In this document: positions 1 through 6,682 of the stretch, one piece after another | Numbering within the stretch: position 1 is the stretch's first letter | Layout of the letters: every line of letters begins with the position of its first letter | NCBI GenBank assembly: GCA_046483285.1 | Contig: JAWODN010000083.1 | Location: 1 to 10,968 of the forward strand | DNA from: CAYRTV01 sp046483285 | GTDB lineage: Bacteria > Acidobacteriota > Aminicenantia > Aminicenantales > Aminicenantaceae | Reading direction: 5' to 3' | DNA length: 10,968 nucleotides | Notes under the pieces: model-generated | Told to the model about the DNA's origin: nothing | The model's input: the letters and a program-made list of their open reading frames with translations, nothing else | Database searches by the model: none | Program-made: the position numbers and the translations under genes

Positions 1-1
1 A

Positions 2-754
2 TTCAATAAAAAAAGTGAAATCATTGATGAAATCGATGGAATTTGCAAAGAGATAAGAAAAATAGTCAAGAGACATTACAATACCCGGTTTTTGACGCAG
101 AGTGCAGTGGTTGGGCTTGTGGGAAGAGTCAATGTAGGCAAATCGAGTATATTGAACGCGATTTTGGAGAAAAAGAGGGTGGTCGTCGATAAAAAACCAG
201 GGACAACCAGAGACTACGTTGAGGTCGAAGTGGACATTGAAGGTGTTTCGGTTGTTCTGGTCGATACGGCAGGGGTGAGAAAGCGGGGCGCACGCACCGA
301 AAAAAAGGCAGCTGATTTAGCCAGAGAACGTTTGTTGGAAGCGGATTTGTTGTTGTGTGTAGGAGAAGCCGGGTGTGCAATCAGGGCAGAGGATAAAGAA
401 AATTGGGGGGGTTTCGAAAAGCAAGAAAAGATCGTGGTGATGAACAAAATCGATTTGCTTGAAAAAGAAGGGAACAACGAAGACATTAATCAACCCAAAA
501 AAGAAGAAGGACAAACGGAGATTTGGGTTTCAGCGCTGGATGGAAGAGGAATAAAAGAACTTAAAAAAGAAATACAAAGAAGATTGGCCGACAATATGGG
601 AGAGGCAGAAAATCTGATTGTAACCACCAACAGACATGTTGCGTGCTTGGAAAGGGCGGCGGAGGCATTGGAAAAAGCAAAAACAGGGATAGAAAAGGGA
701 GGACCGGAAGAAATAAATGCGTTGGAGGTCAAAAGTGCCGGGGGTCGGCGTTAG
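2..754 (+). CDS. mnmE: MnmE (TrmE)-like tRNA modification GTPase, 3' part, C-terminus lost
   Basis: The frame is open from base 2, so the gene starts left of the window; the TTG at 92 is internal. MnmE works with MnmG to modify the wobble uridine of certain tRNAs. Counting from 92, the G-domain motifs are GRVNVGKS (11-18), PGTTRD (36-41), DTAG (58-61), NKID (118-121) and SAL (147-149). The helical residues encoded before 92, and the late stretch TTNRHVACLERAAEAL followed by EEINALEVKSA, match the MnmE helical domain on both sides of the G domain, which argues against Der or Era. After KSA (codon 737-739) the protein reads only GGRR and stops inside a GGGGTCGG repeat. The roughly 35-residue end of MnmE, with its FCIGK motif, is absent, and I found no trace of it up to 1220 in any frame. 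The cysteine of that motif is needed for tRNA modification, so this copy may be non-functional or a remnant. Base composition is clearly more A+T-rich than the rest of the window (25 of 60 G+C at 121-180, 21 of 60 at 541-600). Confidence 0.82.
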   Translation, partial: FNKKSEIIDEIDGICKEIRKIVKRHYNTRFLTQSAVVGLVGRVNVGKSSILNAILEKKRVVVDKKPGTTRDYVEVEVDIEGVSVVLVDTAGVRKRGARTEKKAADLARERLLEADLLLCVGEAGCAIRAEDKENWGGFEKQEKIVVMNKIDLLEKEGNNEDINQPKKEEGQTEIWVSALDGRGIKELKKEIQRRLADNMGEAENLIVTTNRHVACLERAAEALEKAKTGIEKGGPEEINALEVKSAGGRR

Positions 755-811
755 GCTCGGTCCCCCGACACGGCGGGGTCGGACACCCCGACACGGGGTC
801 GGACCGCCGTT
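741..811. repeat. GGGGTCGG repeat cluster 1, forming the mnmE 3' end
   Basis: GGGGTCGG occurs at 741-748, 775-782 and 795-802, and the longer GGGGTCGGAC at 775-784 and 795-804. CCCCGACACGG occurs at 763-773 and 786-796, so 763-784 and 786-804 are near-identical tandem units differing by a 3-base CGG. The runs CGGGGG (739-744) and CCCCCG (762-767) can also pair. The cluster supplies the last four codons and the stop of the mnmE fragment. It probably belongs to a dispersed extragenic palindromic repeat family. Confidence 0.7.
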
Positions 812-1043
812 AGTTGAAGATAATAAATAACATAGGCGAGATTTCACGCCCTTTTTCCCTCTTAAAATGAGCTTTTCGGCCCCGGAAACGGCTGTTTATG
901 AGAAGCCTGGGGAAATATCATATTCGTTCAATAAGCGGCAGAGCGGCAGGCTTATTTTGTTTTTTTGGGCCCGGAATGGGTCGATTAAGGCTTGAAATGA
1001 AGTGGAAAATCACATTAATTGTTGCTATATCAATATGATCGGA
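812..1043. other. Intergenic spacer without a recognisable gene
   Basis: No frame here carries a protein I recognise, and no tRNA-like or rRNA-like stretch is visible. The only clear structure is the hairpin at 930-956. The spacer is bounded by oppositely oriented copies of GGGGTCGGAC (795-804 and, reversed, 1046-1055), so it may be the interior of a small non-coding mobile cassette. Confidence 0.5.
930..967 (+). terminator. Probable Rho-independent terminator
   Basis: AATAAGC (930-936) and GCTTATT (950-956) form a perfect 7-bp stem with a 13-base loop. It is followed at once by a T-rich run (TTTTGTTTTTTT within 953-967). The orientation fits the end of rightward transcription from the mnmE fragment, whose stop codon lies about 175 bases upstream. 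The stem is A+T-rich at its base, so strength is uncertain. Confidence 0.45.
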
Positions 1044-1182
1044 GGGTCCGACCCCATTAACGCGACCCCCATTAACGCGACCATCATTAACGACCCCTGA
1101 CCCCATTAACGACCCCATTAACAACCGACCGGACCCCGATCCAACCGACCGATCCGATCCAACCGACCGATCCAACCGATCC
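1044..1182. repeat. Degenerate short tandem repeats (CATTAAC and GATCCAACCGACC arrays), cluster 2
   Basis: The block opens with the small palindrome GGGTCCGACCC (1044-1054), which contains GTCCGACCCC, the reverse complement of the GGGGTCGGAC core of cluster 1. CATTAAC then recurs at 1055, 1070, 1085, 1104 and 1116, with steps of 15, 15, 19 and 12 bases and mostly preceded by ACCCC. A second array follows: AACCGACC at 1123, 1143 and 1161, with GATCC at 1138, 1151, 1156, 1169 and 1178. The irregular steps and the lack of unique spacers exclude a CRISPR array. The frames across this block translate only as low-complexity peptide. Confidence 0.75.
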
Positions 1183-1189
1183 CTGAAAC

Positions 1190-1215
1190 GCCGGCCGGCC
1201 GGCATTACGGCATTA
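1190..1215. repeat. G+C-only palindrome and CGGCATTA doublet
   Basis: GCCGGCCGGCCGGC (1190-1203) is a perfect 14-base self-complementary sequence. The octamer CGGCATTA is then directly repeated at 1200-1207 and 1208-1215. This closes the repeat block before the SIMPL gene leader. Confidence 0.6.
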
Positions 1216-1327
1216 AGAAACGGCGCATGGCAAAACGGCCGGTTTTCTCGACACCCGGAAAAGTTTCAGGTAAGATAAAAATACCTTTTTATGAATTCAT
1301 CATGAGCAAATCTCACCGGCAATGGAA

Positions 1328-1354
1328 TGAGCGGCAAAATAATCACGCCGCTCA
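1328..1354. promoter_or_regulatory. Inverted repeat in the SIMPL gene leader
   Basis: TGAGCGGC (1328-1335) and GCCGCTCA (1347-1354) are perfect 8-bp arms with an 11-base spacer, ending 44 bases before the chosen start codon of the SIMPL gene. The arm centres are 19 bases apart, which suits either a protein-binding operator or an mRNA leader hairpin. No convincing -35/-10 pair is visible next to it, so its role is open. Confidence 0.4.
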
Positions 1355-1398
1355 GAATGATACGGCTTATGTCAGGCTGTGTGATGGGAGGAGGAACC

Positions 1399-2118
1399 AT
1401 GAATTATGAAATAGTGGGGGGATCACTAATTTTTTTCGTTTTGTTCCTTGCCACGGGGCTTTGTCCCCTTTCCGGTCAAAATCCTCCGGAAAGCGTCCCG
1501 GTCATCCAGGTTTCCGGGGTGGGCGAGGTGACGGTGGTCCCGGATGTTCTGGAGCTGAATATCGGCGTGAGGAGTGAAGCCTCCGCCTCGGCCGAAGCGC
1601 TGGCGCAGAACAGCCGCAAAATGAACCGGCTGATTGAAGAGATGAAAAAAGCCGGCATCCCTGACAAGGATATCCGGACCCGGAGTGTCCGGCTTCACCC
1701 CAGTTATAAAACCAAAGAGGGGCGGCGGGAAGTGACGGGATACACCGCCGTCAATATGGTTCTGGTGAAGATCCGGGACTTGGAGAAGTCCGGCTCTGTC
1801 ATAGATGAGGCGGTTCAGGCCGGCGGCAATATGATCGAGGGGGTCCAGTTTTCTATTGACAATCCGGACCCGTATGCGGACCAAGCCAGGGAGCTGGCTT
1901 TCCAGGACGCACGCCGCAAGGCGGAGCAGCTGGCCTCATTGGCGGGGATGGAGCTGGATACCGTCATCTCTCTGAGCGAAAGCAGCCAGATGCCCTCTCC
2001 GGTGTCTCCCCGGATTATGACTGAAGCCAGGGGGCTCTCAGCGGTACCGGTGGAGCCGGGAGAACAGGCCGTTCGGGTCAATGTCCAGGTGTCCTGGAGC
2101 ATGAGCAAGAAGAAATAA
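1399..2118 (+). CDS. Secreted SIMPL-domain (DUF541, YggE-like) protein
   Basis: This is a 239-residue exported protein of the SIMPL/DUF541 family, which includes E. coli YggE. Members are periplasmic or surface proteins, some linked to oxidative-stress defence; the biochemical role is not settled. The start at 1399 is chosen because a strong GGGAGGAGG ribosome site sits just upstream (1386-1394). The same frame is open from an ATG at 1327, but that start runs through the 1328-1354 inverted repeat and has no such site. The N-terminus has a hydrophobic segment (about 7-25) typical of a signal peptide, though with no positive charge before it, which is unusual. LATGLC is not a proper lipobox. 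The domain begins with VIQVSGVGEVTVVPDVLELN (35-54), continues with an alanine-rich helix (60-80), contains the typical GYTAVNMV strand (114-121), and ends with a VRVNVQVSW strand. The gene is convergent with the RND operon; a link to it is only positional. Confidence 0.88.
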   Translation: MNYEIVGGSLIFFVLFLATGLCPLSGQNPPESVPVIQVSGVGEVTVVPDVLELNIGVRSEASASAEALAQNSRKMNRLIEEMKKAGIPDKDIRTRSVRLHPSYKTKEGRREVTGYTAVNMVLVKIRDLEKSGSVIDEAVQAGGNMIEGVQFSIDNPDPYADQARELAFQDARRKAEQLASLAGMELDTVISLSESSQMPSPVSPRIMTEARGLSAVPVEPGEQAVRVNVQVSWSMSKKK

Positions 2119-2148
2119 AACAAGCCGGGCCGGCCTGACCCTGTTTGC
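2118..2148. terminator. Possible bidirectional terminator between convergent genes
   Basis: The gap between the SIMPL stop and the RND permease stop contains AAACA (2118-2122) pairing with TGTTT (2142-2146) around a G+C-rich core with the palindrome GGCCGGCC (2128-2135). A T-rich run follows on each strand: TTTATTTC leaving leftward, CTTATTTCTTTTTT leaving rightward. The rightward run overlaps the end of the permease coding region. The stem is imperfect, so this is a modest call. Confidence 0.35.
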
Positions 2149-5100
2149 TTATTTCTTTTTTTTCACATAAAAAATGGTGTACATGGCGGGAACCACGATC
2201 AGGGTCAGCACGGTGGCGAAAGCCAGTCCGAATATGATGGTCAGGGCCAGAGGGTTCCAGAAGGCCGCGTTGTCGCCTCCCCAGTAGATCTGGGGATCCA
2301 GCCGGGTGAAAAAGGTCTGGAAATTGAAATTCAGTCCGGCGGCCAGGGGCACCAGCCCCAGAATGGTGGACAGCGCCGTCAGCAGCACCGGATTGAGCCG
2401 GGCGGCTCCGGCTTCAATCACCGCGTCCAGTTTATCATCCTTCCCCGGAAGGCGCTTGTCGGTGTAGTCGATGATGATGATGCCGTTTTTGACCACAATC
2501 CCGGCGACGGCGATGATCCCCATGCCGGTCATGATCACGGACACATCCATGCCAAACAGAGCGAACCCCAGAAACACGCCGGTGAGACTGAAAAATACCT
2601 GGGTGATGATGATCAGCGGCTTGCCGAGGGAATTGAACTGGAACACCAGGATGATGAGAATAAGCGCCAGCGCGATGAAAAAGGCTTTGAACAGGTACTG
2701 GCCCACTTCCGCCTGGGCTTCCTGTTCGCCGGTGAACTTGACCGTATAGCCCGGTTCCAAGTCAAATCTTGGAAGGGCCCTTTGAATATTTCGAATGATT
2801 TCGTTGGCGTTATATCCGGTCAGCACGTTGGAAGAAAGAGTGATGGTCCGCTTGTTATCCACCCGGGTGATGCTGCCGTAACTGGTCAGGTAAGTGATAT
2901 CCGCCACCGCTGAGACCGGGATCCGGGCGGCGGGCTGGTTTCCTTTCGGCGGAGCGGTGATTTCCATATTAAGCAGGGCGTCGAGATTATCCCGGTATTC
3001 TTCCGCCAGCCGGAGCTGGATGGGGTATTCCTCTTCCCCTTCCCGGAATTTGGATATTTCCGATCCGTAGACGGCTGTGCGCAGCATCATGCCGATTTGA
3101 GCGGTGGAAACACCCAGCCGGTTGGCCTTGTCCCGGTCCACTTTCATAATGATTTCCGGCTTATTGGCTTCCACGCTGGATTTCAGTTCTTCAATCCCCC
3201 CGATGCCCTGGTTGTGGATGAAATCCACCAGCCGTTCGGAAATGTCGATCAGTTTTTCAATATCGTCTCCGCTGATTTCAATATTAACCGGCCTGCCGGA
3301 GGGCGGCCCCATGGTGTCGCGGTCGATCCGGATCTCCGCGCCCGGTATTCCGGATACGGCGCTTCTGAGTTCTTCCAGGTAGGCTGGCGTGGGCTTTCGG
3401 CCGGTCCGGAATTTGTATTCCACGAAGGTGACGGTCACCTTGGCCAGATTGTCCTGGGGAAACCGCTCGAACATGCCGCTTCCGGCGTTGACCGCCACAT
3501 TGGACACCACCGACTCCACATCCGGGTTGTTCTTTCCCAGCACGTCAAAGACAATGTTTTCCACCCGCCGGCAGACGTCATTGGTGACCTCGATGTGGGT
3601 TCCTTCCGGCATGGTGATATACACATAAAGACTATTGGGAGGGGCTTCCGGGAAAAAAACCACCTGGGGGCGGCGGAGCCCCATGAACGCAAAGGAAAAG
3701 ATCATCAGGAGAATGATTCCCGCCAGGACCCCGTAGGGGCGGCGGCCTTTGACAAAAAAGGTCAGGGACTTTTTGTAAAAAGCCATCATGCGGGGCAGCA
3801 CACAGCATTGAAACTGCTCGATCAGGTACTGGAGCACGGTTTTCATCAAAAAATACAGAATGACCCCCATCATCAGAATATTGGCCGGCAGCATTTTCCC
3901 CCAAATGTACAGCCCTCCGGCCAGCGCCGCCGCCCCGGCCGCAGCCCACAGGTGCTTCCGGGGGATCTTCCAGGGGCTGGGTTTATCTTCCGGAGCGGTG
4001 TATCTCATGAAGGAAACCGCGAAAACAGGATTGATGACATAAGCGACCAGCAGGGAGGCCGAGAGAGTGATGATGATGGTCACCGGCAGAAACGACATGA
4101 ACTTCCCCGCAATTCCAGGGATGAAAATCAGGGAGAAAAAGGGCGCCATGGTGGTGAGGGTCCCGGTGAAGACGGCCAGGGCCACTTCCCCCGTACCCCG
4201 TCTGGCGGCCGGGATGATGGGCAGATCGGGGGTGTTCATATAGTGCCGGTAGATGTTTTCCACCACCACGATGGAGTTGTCCACCACAATCCCCAGCACC
4301 AGGATGAATGACATCAAGACCACCATGTTCATGGTGTATCCCGCCGCCGGCACGAAGATGAACGCCACCAAGATGGACAGGGGGATGGCCACCCCCACGA
4401 ACAGGGCATTGGTCTTTCCCATGAAAAACATGAGCACGAACACCACCACGATGAACCCCACGATGATGGTGTTGAACAAATCACTGACGTTGTTGCGGGT
4501 TTGATGGCTGGTGTCTCCGGTCAGAATGATATTCACGTTTGCGGGGGCGGTCTGTCTGAATTCCGCGACGATGTCTTTGATTTTGTCCACCGCGATGATC
4601 AGGTTCTTTCCGCTTTTTTTCACCACATTGAGGGTGACCACGTCCTGGGAATTCAGCCGGGCGTAACTTTCCCGCTCCTTATGTCCGTCCGCAACCCCGG
4701 CGATATCCTTGACGGAGACACCGTCTTGCAGCTGAATGTCCGCGATTTGTTCAACGGAGTCGAATTCTCCCACCAGGCGGAGGTTCCGCCGCATGCCGCC
4801 TTCGTCGATCCGGCCTCCGGAAACAGTCAGGTTTTCAGAGGCGACTGCGTTTTGGATGGTGGTGAAAGAGATTCCGGCGGCCTGCATTTTATACAGATCG
4901 ACGTTGATCTGGATCTCCCGGTCCAGCGCTCCGGCGATATCCGCCTTGGAAATTTCCTCCAGGGCTTCGATTTGCTCCTGCAGGTCGTCGGCGTATTTTT
5001 TCAGCCGGACCAGGTCGGCGTCCCCGTATAAATTGATGAACAGAATAGGGATTTCAGAAAAATCGATCCGGCTGACCTGGGGGTCCTGAAAAAGATCGGC

Positions 5101-5475
5101 GGGAAGTTCCGACCTGGCCGAATCCAAAGCCTGATTGACATCCAGGTACGCTTGAACGTCATCCGCGGACAATTCGAATTCAATAAAGATGATGGAATAA
5201 TCCTGGATGGATTGGCTGTTGATGTGCTTGACGCCGTCTACGCCTTTCAAGTGCTTCTCGATGGGCCGGGTGATGAGGTTTTCCACATCCACAGGGGAGG
5301 TCCCGGGATGCAGAGTGCCGATCATGAAATAAGGGAAAACGATTTCCGGGAATTTTTCCTTGGGCGTGCTGTGGTACTGCATGACCCCGAAGATGATCAA
5401 AAGAATGGTGAAAATATAGACCGTGATCCGGTTTTCCACCGCCAGATTGGATAGTTTAAATTGTGGTTCTTTCAT
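2149..5475 (-). CDS. RND efflux transporter permease (HAE-1/AcrB-like)
   Basis: This 1108-residue inner-membrane protein is the proton-driven pump subunit of a tripartite exporter. Its layout is the duplicated RND plan: TM1 (about 15-33), first periplasmic loop (34-333), TM2-TM6 (334-489), TM7 (580-600), second periplasmic loop (601-926), TM8-TM12 (927-1104). The TM4 motif reads GIVVDNSIVVVEN with D399-N400, so the first of the AcrB aspartate pair (D407/D408) is kept and the second is Asn. The TM10 lysine (K996, followed by N997) and TM11 arginine (R1026) are present, so proton coupling is likely intact. Two extra hydrophobic stretches (about 508-526 and 529-552) lie between TM6 and TM7, suggesting 14 membrane spans. 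The start codon (5473-5475) follows a weak GGCAGGT site. It is the last gene of the channel-adaptor-permease operon. The substrate cannot be read from sequence: drugs, bile-like compounds, lipids or siderophores are all possible. It lacks the CzcA-type metal signature, so heavy-metal export is less likely. Confidence 0.95.
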   Translation of the reverse strand: MKEPQFKLSNLAVENRITVYIFTILLIIFGVMQYHSTPKEKFPEIVFPYFMIGTLHPGTSPVDVENLITRPIEKHLKGVDGVKHINSQSIQDYSIIFIEFELSADDVQAYLDVNQALDSARSELPADLFQDPQVSRIDFSEIPILFINLYGDADLVRLKKYADDLQEQIEALEEISKADIAGALDREIQINVDLYKMQAAGISFTTIQNAVASENLTVSGGRIDEGGMRRNLRLVGEFDSVEQIADIQLQDGVSVKDIAGVADGHKERESYARLNSQDVVTLNVVKKSGKNLIIAVDKIKDIVAEFRQTAPANVNIILTGDTSHQTRNNVSDLFNTIIVGFIVVVFVLMFFMGKTNALFVGVAIPLSILVAFIFVPAAGYTMNMVVLMSFILVLGIVVDNSIVVVENIYRHYMNTPDLPIIPAARRGTGEVALAVFTGTLTTMAPFFSLIFIPGIAGKFMSFLPVTIIITLSASLLVAYVINPVFAVSFMRYTAPEDKPSPWKIPRKHLWAAAGAAALAGGLYIWGKMLPANILMMGVILYFLMKTVLQYLIEQFQCCVLPRMMAFYKKSLTFFVKGRRPYGVLAGIILLMIFSFAFMGLRRPQVVFFPEAPPNSLYVYITMPEGTHIEVTNDVCRRVENIVFDVLGKNNPDVESVVSNVAVNAGSGMFERFPQDNLAKVTVTFVEYKFRTGRKPTPAYLEELRSAVSGIPGAEIRIDRDTMGPPSGRPVNIEISGDDIEKLIDISERLVDFIHNQGIGGIEELKSSVEANKPEIIMKVDRDKANRLGVSTAQIGMMLRTAVYGSEISKFREGEEEYPIQLRLAEEYRDNLDALLNMEITAPPKGNQPAARIPVSAVADITYLTSYGSITRVDNKRTITLSSNVLTGYNANEIIRNIQRALPRFDLEPGYTVKFTGEQEAQAEVGQYLFKAFFIALALILIILVFQFNSLGKPLIIITQVFFSLTGVFLGFALFGMDVSVIMTGMGIIAVAGIVVKNGIIIIDYTDKRLPGKDDKLDAVIEAGAARLNPVLLTALSTILGLVPLAAGLNFNFQTFFTRLDPQIYWGGDNAAFWNPLALTIIFGLAFATVLTLIVVPAMYTIFYVKKKK

Positions 5476-5515
5476 TTGACCTGCCGTTTTTTCCGGAAGA
5501 GCCTCTCATCCGGGT

Positions 5516-6658
5516 TTATATGCGGTTAACGGTGATTTTTTGCCCGTCTTCCAGATTTTGAAAGCCGAAGACAATGACGTGTTCCCCCGGATTCAGCCCG
5601 TTGGTGATCTCAATTATGTTTTGGTGGTCCTTCCCGGTCTCGACCATCCGTCTGCGGGCGATCCTGCTGCCGTTTTCGCCTTCGAATTCGGCTGTGAAAA
5701 GGAAGGTGTCTTCTCCGGATTTCCGAATGATGTTCCGGGGCACCGCCAGAGCCTTCGGATTGGTGTAATCATTGACCTCCACCACCGCCAGCATATTGGG
5801 TTTGAGGTTTTCGATTCCCCGGGGCACCCGGATTTCGATTTGAAAGGTCCGGTTGCCGGGATCGATGACCTGGGAGACGGCCTGCAGCCGCTGCTCAAAT
5901 TCCACACCGGCGGCGGGGACGGAAATCCGGGCGATGTTGTCCGGCTGGATCCGGCCGATATGATTTTCTGAGAGGGAGGCCGTGACTTTAAGCCGGGACA
6001 GCTTCACGATGCGGAAAGCCCCGAATCCGCCGGCCGCCATCTCTCCTTCTTTGATCATCACTTCGTCGATGGTTCCGGACTGGGGAGCGGTGATCAGGGT
6101 CAATTGATACTGCTCCTGGAGGGTCTGCAATTTCTTTTCCAGAGCCTCTTTATTGTTTTTGGACTGGAGGTATTCGATTTCACTCCCGATATTTTTTTCC
6201 CAAAGGCGGGCGCGGCGTTCATAAACAGTGCGGGCCAGTTCCAGGCCGGTTTTGAGTTCCTCCATGCTCCGCTGGATGACGGACGCATCCAGCTCCGCCA
6301 GGAGCTGACCTTTTTCCACCCGGTCGCCGGTCTGAACATGGATGGTCCGCACCAGACCGGGCGCCTGCGGCGACACCAGGATATTGGATTCGGATTCCAC
6401 GTTCCCTTGAACCGTGATGAAATGCTGGAATTTTTGAGGCACCGCCTCCATGATCTGCACGGGAACAGGCGCCAGGACACGCTCCGCGCGGGCCTCGGGG
6501 GAAAGCTCCGTCCGGAGGCGGGCGATTTTTTCATTCAGCGCATCCCTCTTTTTTATCAGCTCTTCCAGTTCGGACTGATTGTTTCCGGGACCGCATGCGC
6601 TGAGAACGCAAAGAATCCCCGTGAGAATGACGCTTGTTTTTATCACTGTTTGTTTCAT
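5516..6658 (-). CDS. RND efflux periplasmic adaptor (membrane fusion) lipoprotein
   Basis: This 380-residue protein is the adaptor that bridges the permease and the TolC-type channel. A signal peptide ends in the lipobox LSAC (19-22), so Cys22 should be lipidated and anchor the protein. A short charged coiled-coil stretch follows (about 28-52), which is not part of the core adaptor fold. Next come the first half of the lipoyl domain (about 88-126, with GLVRTIHVQTGDRVEKGQLL), the alpha-helical hairpin (127-186), the second lipoyl half (ITAPQSGTIDEVMIKEGEMA, 189-208), a beta-barrel domain (about 222-292) and a membrane-proximal domain (about 300-380). A clear AAAGGA ribosome site precedes the ATG. 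It lies 24 bases after the channel gene and 40 bases before the permease gene. The family assignment is firm; substrate preference is unknown. Confidence 0.95.
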   Translation of the reverse strand: MKQTVIKTSVILTGILCVLSACGPGNNQSELEELIKKRDALNEKIARLRTELSPEARAERVLAPVPVQIMEAVPQKFQHFITVQGNVESESNILVSPQAPGLVRTIHVQTGDRVEKGQLLAELDASVIQRSMEELKTGLELARTVYERRARLWEKNIGSEIEYLQSKNNKEALEKKLQTLQEQYQLTLITAPQSGTIDEVMIKEGEMAAGGFGAFRIVKLSRLKVTASLSENHIGRIQPDNIARISVPAAGVEFEQRLQAVSQVIDPGNRTFQIEIRVPRGIENLKPNMLAVVEVNDYTNPKALAVPRNIIRKSGEDTFLFTAEFEGENGSRIARRRMVETGKDHQNIIEITNGLNPGEHVIVFGFQNLEDGQKITVNRI

Positions 6659-6682
6659 GGTTTTATCCTTTGGAGCCGCCGC

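Noticed and set aside
92..754. Start of a complete small GTPase gene at the TTG at 92
   Set aside because: The same frame is open back to base 2 and encodes residues that fit the MnmE helical domain preceding the G domain, and no ribosome site precedes 92.
1044..1182. CRISPR array
   Set aside because: Repeat units are only 7-13 bases with steps of 12-20, there are no unique spacers of constant length, and no cas gene is nearby.
918..1205. 95-codon minus-strand open frame across the repeat arrays
   Set aside because: Its translation is a low-complexity Gly/Ser/Arg/Asp string produced by the short tandem repeats, with no start signal.
1227..1409. 60-codon open frame upstream of the SIMPL gene
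   Set aside because: It has no ribosome site and no recognisable protein, and it overlaps the leader and start of the SIMPL gene in another frame.
3097..4311. 404-codon open frame on the plus strand inside the permease gene
   Set aside because: It is antisense to strongly conserved RND coding sequence. Its translation is rich in His, Gly and Asp without any recognisable domain, as expected from the opposite strand of a G+C-rich gene.
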